Assembly (NCBI GenBank): GCA_029098085.1
Contig: JAQXNQ010000352.1
Location: forward strand, 1 to 5,910
DNA: 5,910 bases
DNA from: Oscillospiraceae bacterium
GTDB taxonomy: Bacteria; Bacillota; Clostridia; Oscillospirales; Ruminococcaceae
Direction of reading: 5' to 3'
This document shows, piece after piece, positions 4,874 to 5,910 of the stretch (positions are counted from its first letter, which is position 1; the number at the start of each line of letters is the position of its first letter). The notes under the pieces are model-generated. The model did not search any database and was not told where the DNA came from. It saw nothing but the letters and a program-made list of their open reading frames with translations. The position numbers and the translations under genes were made by a program.

Positions 4874-5278
4874 TTACCGGGTGATCTTCTCCAGCGCGGC
4901 AGCAAGTCCGTCATCGCCGCCGGTGTACAGCAGCAGATACCGGTCGGTCAGATAGGTACCGGCGTGAAAATCCTCGCCGTAACTCTGCCAGAACTCGTTT
5001 TCCACAGCCGCCGCATCGTCAAAGGAAGCGAAGCCGAAGATATAGATCCGCTCGCTGCCCACCTTCAGGGCGTCCGCCTCATCGGACAGGTAATCGAAAT
5101 CCCCGGCGTCCACATTCCGCTCGATGCTGGTGGCATAACCGGCGCTCTTCAGCCCCCGCCGGAGGGTACGGATCGGCTCCCGGTAGGCGGAAAGGCCCAT
5201 GAGAATCAATACCCCCAGCAGCACCACCAGAAAGGCTGCCAGCAGGTTCATGCGTTTTTGTTTGGCGGTAGGTTTCAT
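4874..5278 (-). CDS. Small membrane-anchored protein of unknown function
   Basis: The gene encodes 134 residues. A short basic N-terminus (MKPTAKQKR) is followed by one hydrophobic segment at about 11-31 (NLLAAFLVVLLGVLILMGLS), with no lipobox Cys and no clear signal-peptidase site. It is therefore probably a single-pass anchor with about 100 residues outside the membrane. The outer part mixes short strands and helices (YATSIERNVDAGDFDYL, then RIYIFGFASFDDAAAVENEF, then DRYLLLYTGGD) and ends in a helix (DGLAAALEKITR). It is rather acidic and has no cysteine. I do not recognise a family. The start at 5278 is supported by AAAGGAG at 5285-5291, six bases upstream. It starts 44 bases after the Clp ATPase stop with no terminator between, so the two are likely co-transcribed, and a perfect hairpin terminator follows it. 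Whether it is functionally tied to Clp proteolysis is unknown. Confidence 0.85.
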   Translation of the reverse strand: MKPTAKQKRMNLLAAFLVVLLGVLILMGLSAYREPIRTLRRGLKSAGYATSIERNVDAGDFDYLSDEADALKVGSERIYIFGFASFDDAAAVENEFWQSYGEDFHAGTYLTDRYLLLYTGGDDGLAAALEKITR

Positions 5279-5322
5279 GGAATTCTCCTTTCCGGCAGGG
5301 TGCGGATACGGGCGGACGGCGC

Positions 5323-5910
5323 TCAGGAAATGCTGACGATGATTTCTCCGCTTCTGCCGGAGACATACACCTGCTTCTTGGAGGGCAGGTCGGCCAGCAC
5401 CAGAGCGGAAATCTTATCCTCCACCTCGCGGCGGATGGTGCTGCGCAGGTCGCGGGCGGCGAACTTGCCGCCGGAGCCCTTTTCGGCCAGCAGTCTGAGG
5501 GCTTCGTCATCGTAGTCCAGCGTCAGGCCCAGATCCTGCAGGGGAGCGCGCATCTCCTCCACCATCAGCCGGGCAATCTTACAGAGAGAGTCCTCGCTGA
5601 GGGGATCGAAGACAACAATCTCATCCACCCGGGCCAGGAACTCGGGACGGAGGAACTGATTCAGCGCATTCATGACCTTCTCCCGGGAGAGCTGGGCGGC
5701 GGACTTGTCAAAGCCCAGAATGGCGGTCTTGTCGCTGGAGCCGGCGTTGCTGGTCATGACGATGACCGTGTTCTCGAAGTTGACCAGACGGCCCTGAGCA
5801 TCGGTGATCCGGCCCTCGTCCAGAATCTGCAGCAGGATGTTCATGACGTCGGGGTGGGCCTTCTCGATCTCGTCGAACAGCACCACCGAATAGGGACGGC
5901 GGCGAACCTT
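5323..5910 (-). CDS. ATP-dependent Clp protease ATP-binding subunit (ClpC/ClpA type), C-terminal part (partial)
   Basis: The 5' end lies beyond the right edge; 195 C-terminal residues are visible, with the first codon at 5910-5908. They cover the second half of the D2 AAA+ module and the D2 small domain of an HSP100 unfoldase, which uses ATP to unfold substrates in the cytoplasm. In fragment numbering, Walker B is VVLFDE (9-14), sensor 1 is N55 in VIVMTSNAG, the arginine finger is R94 in PEFLARVDE, and sensor 2 is R153 in FAARDLR. Between sensor 1 and the arginine finger, ILGFDKS places L65-G66-F67 where ClpA, ClpC and ClpX carry the [ILV]-G-[FL] loop that docks on ClpP; ClpB lacks it. This favours a ClpP partner over a ClpB disaggregase. 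The protein ends at 5323 soon after the small domain, as usual. Whether it is ClpC, ClpA or ClpE depends on the missing N-terminus. It probably shares a transcript with the small membrane protein gene downstream. Confidence 0.95.
   Translation of the reverse strand, partial: KVRRRPYSVVLFDEIEKAHPDVMNILLQILDEGRITDAQGRLVNFENTVIVMTSNAGSSDKTAILGFDKSAAQLSREKVMNALNQFLRPEFLARVDEIVVFDPLSEDSLCKIARLMVEEMRAPLQDLGLTLDYDDEALRLLAEKGSGGKFAARDLRSTIRREVEDKISALVLADLPSKKQVYVSGRSGEIIVSIS

Noticed and set aside
4471..4884. Plus-strand open frame of 137 codons over tRNA-Arg and tRNA-Gly
   Set aside because: It crosses two tRNA genes, their promoter and a terminator on the other strand, and shows no domain.
4805..5515. 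Plus-strand open frame of 236 codons
   Set aside because: It is antisense to the small membrane protein and the Clp ATPase, whose Walker B, sensor and arginine-finger motifs fix the coding strand.

Overview
The window looks like a chromosomal piece of a moderately GC-rich, low-motility-of-content Firmicute, most likely a gut-type Clostridia (Oscillospiraceae-like). The reasons are two textbook sigma-A promoters (TTGACA-N17-TATAAT), AAAGGAG-type ribosome binding sites, tRNA genes with encoded CCA ends, a ClpC/ClpA-type unfoldase, a GH95 glycoside hydrolase and a TetR regulator. This placement is an inference from content; no rRNA or marker gene is present.

Layout, left to right. Bases 1-211 are the 3' end of a plus-strand gene, possibly the tail of a glycoside hydrolase. 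Everything else that is transcribed lies on the minus strand. Bases 212-316 hold two inverted repeats between convergent gene ends. Bases 317-469 are a 3' remnant of a cation:proton antiporter gene. Bases 556-1044 are a TetR-family regulator with a perfect promoter and an inverted repeat around its leader. Bases 1218-3539 are an intact GH95-type glycosidase (alpha-L-fucosidase family) with all four expected active-site residues, followed by a hairpin terminator. Bases 3620-3911 are a decayed four-helix-bundle (23S rRNA intervening-sequence/S23) protein gene with a frameshift that can be located to one base.

Bases 3984-4614 are a six-gene tRNA cluster read in the order Gly(TCC), Arg(TCT), His(GTG), Gln(TTG), Gln(CTG), Gln(CTG). 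It is driven by a consensus promoter at 4667-4695, has an internal hairpin after the first Gln(CTG), and ends in a 20-bp perfect hairpin. The two Gln(CTG) genes are identical and appear to be a recent duplication.

Bases 4874-5278 encode a small membrane-anchored protein of unknown function. It lies 44 bp downstream of the C-terminal part of a Clp ATPase (5323-5910, running off the right edge), probably in the same transcript, and is followed by a strong terminator. The Clp fragment carries an LGF tripeptide in the ClpP-docking loop position, which separates it from the disaggregase ClpB.

I see no CRISPR array, insertion sequence, phage module or clearly new multi-gene system. The points most worth a second look are the divergent GH95 N-terminal signature, the two gene remnants flanking the regulator/glycosidase block, the tRNA-Gln duplication, and the uncharacterised protein following the Clp gene.
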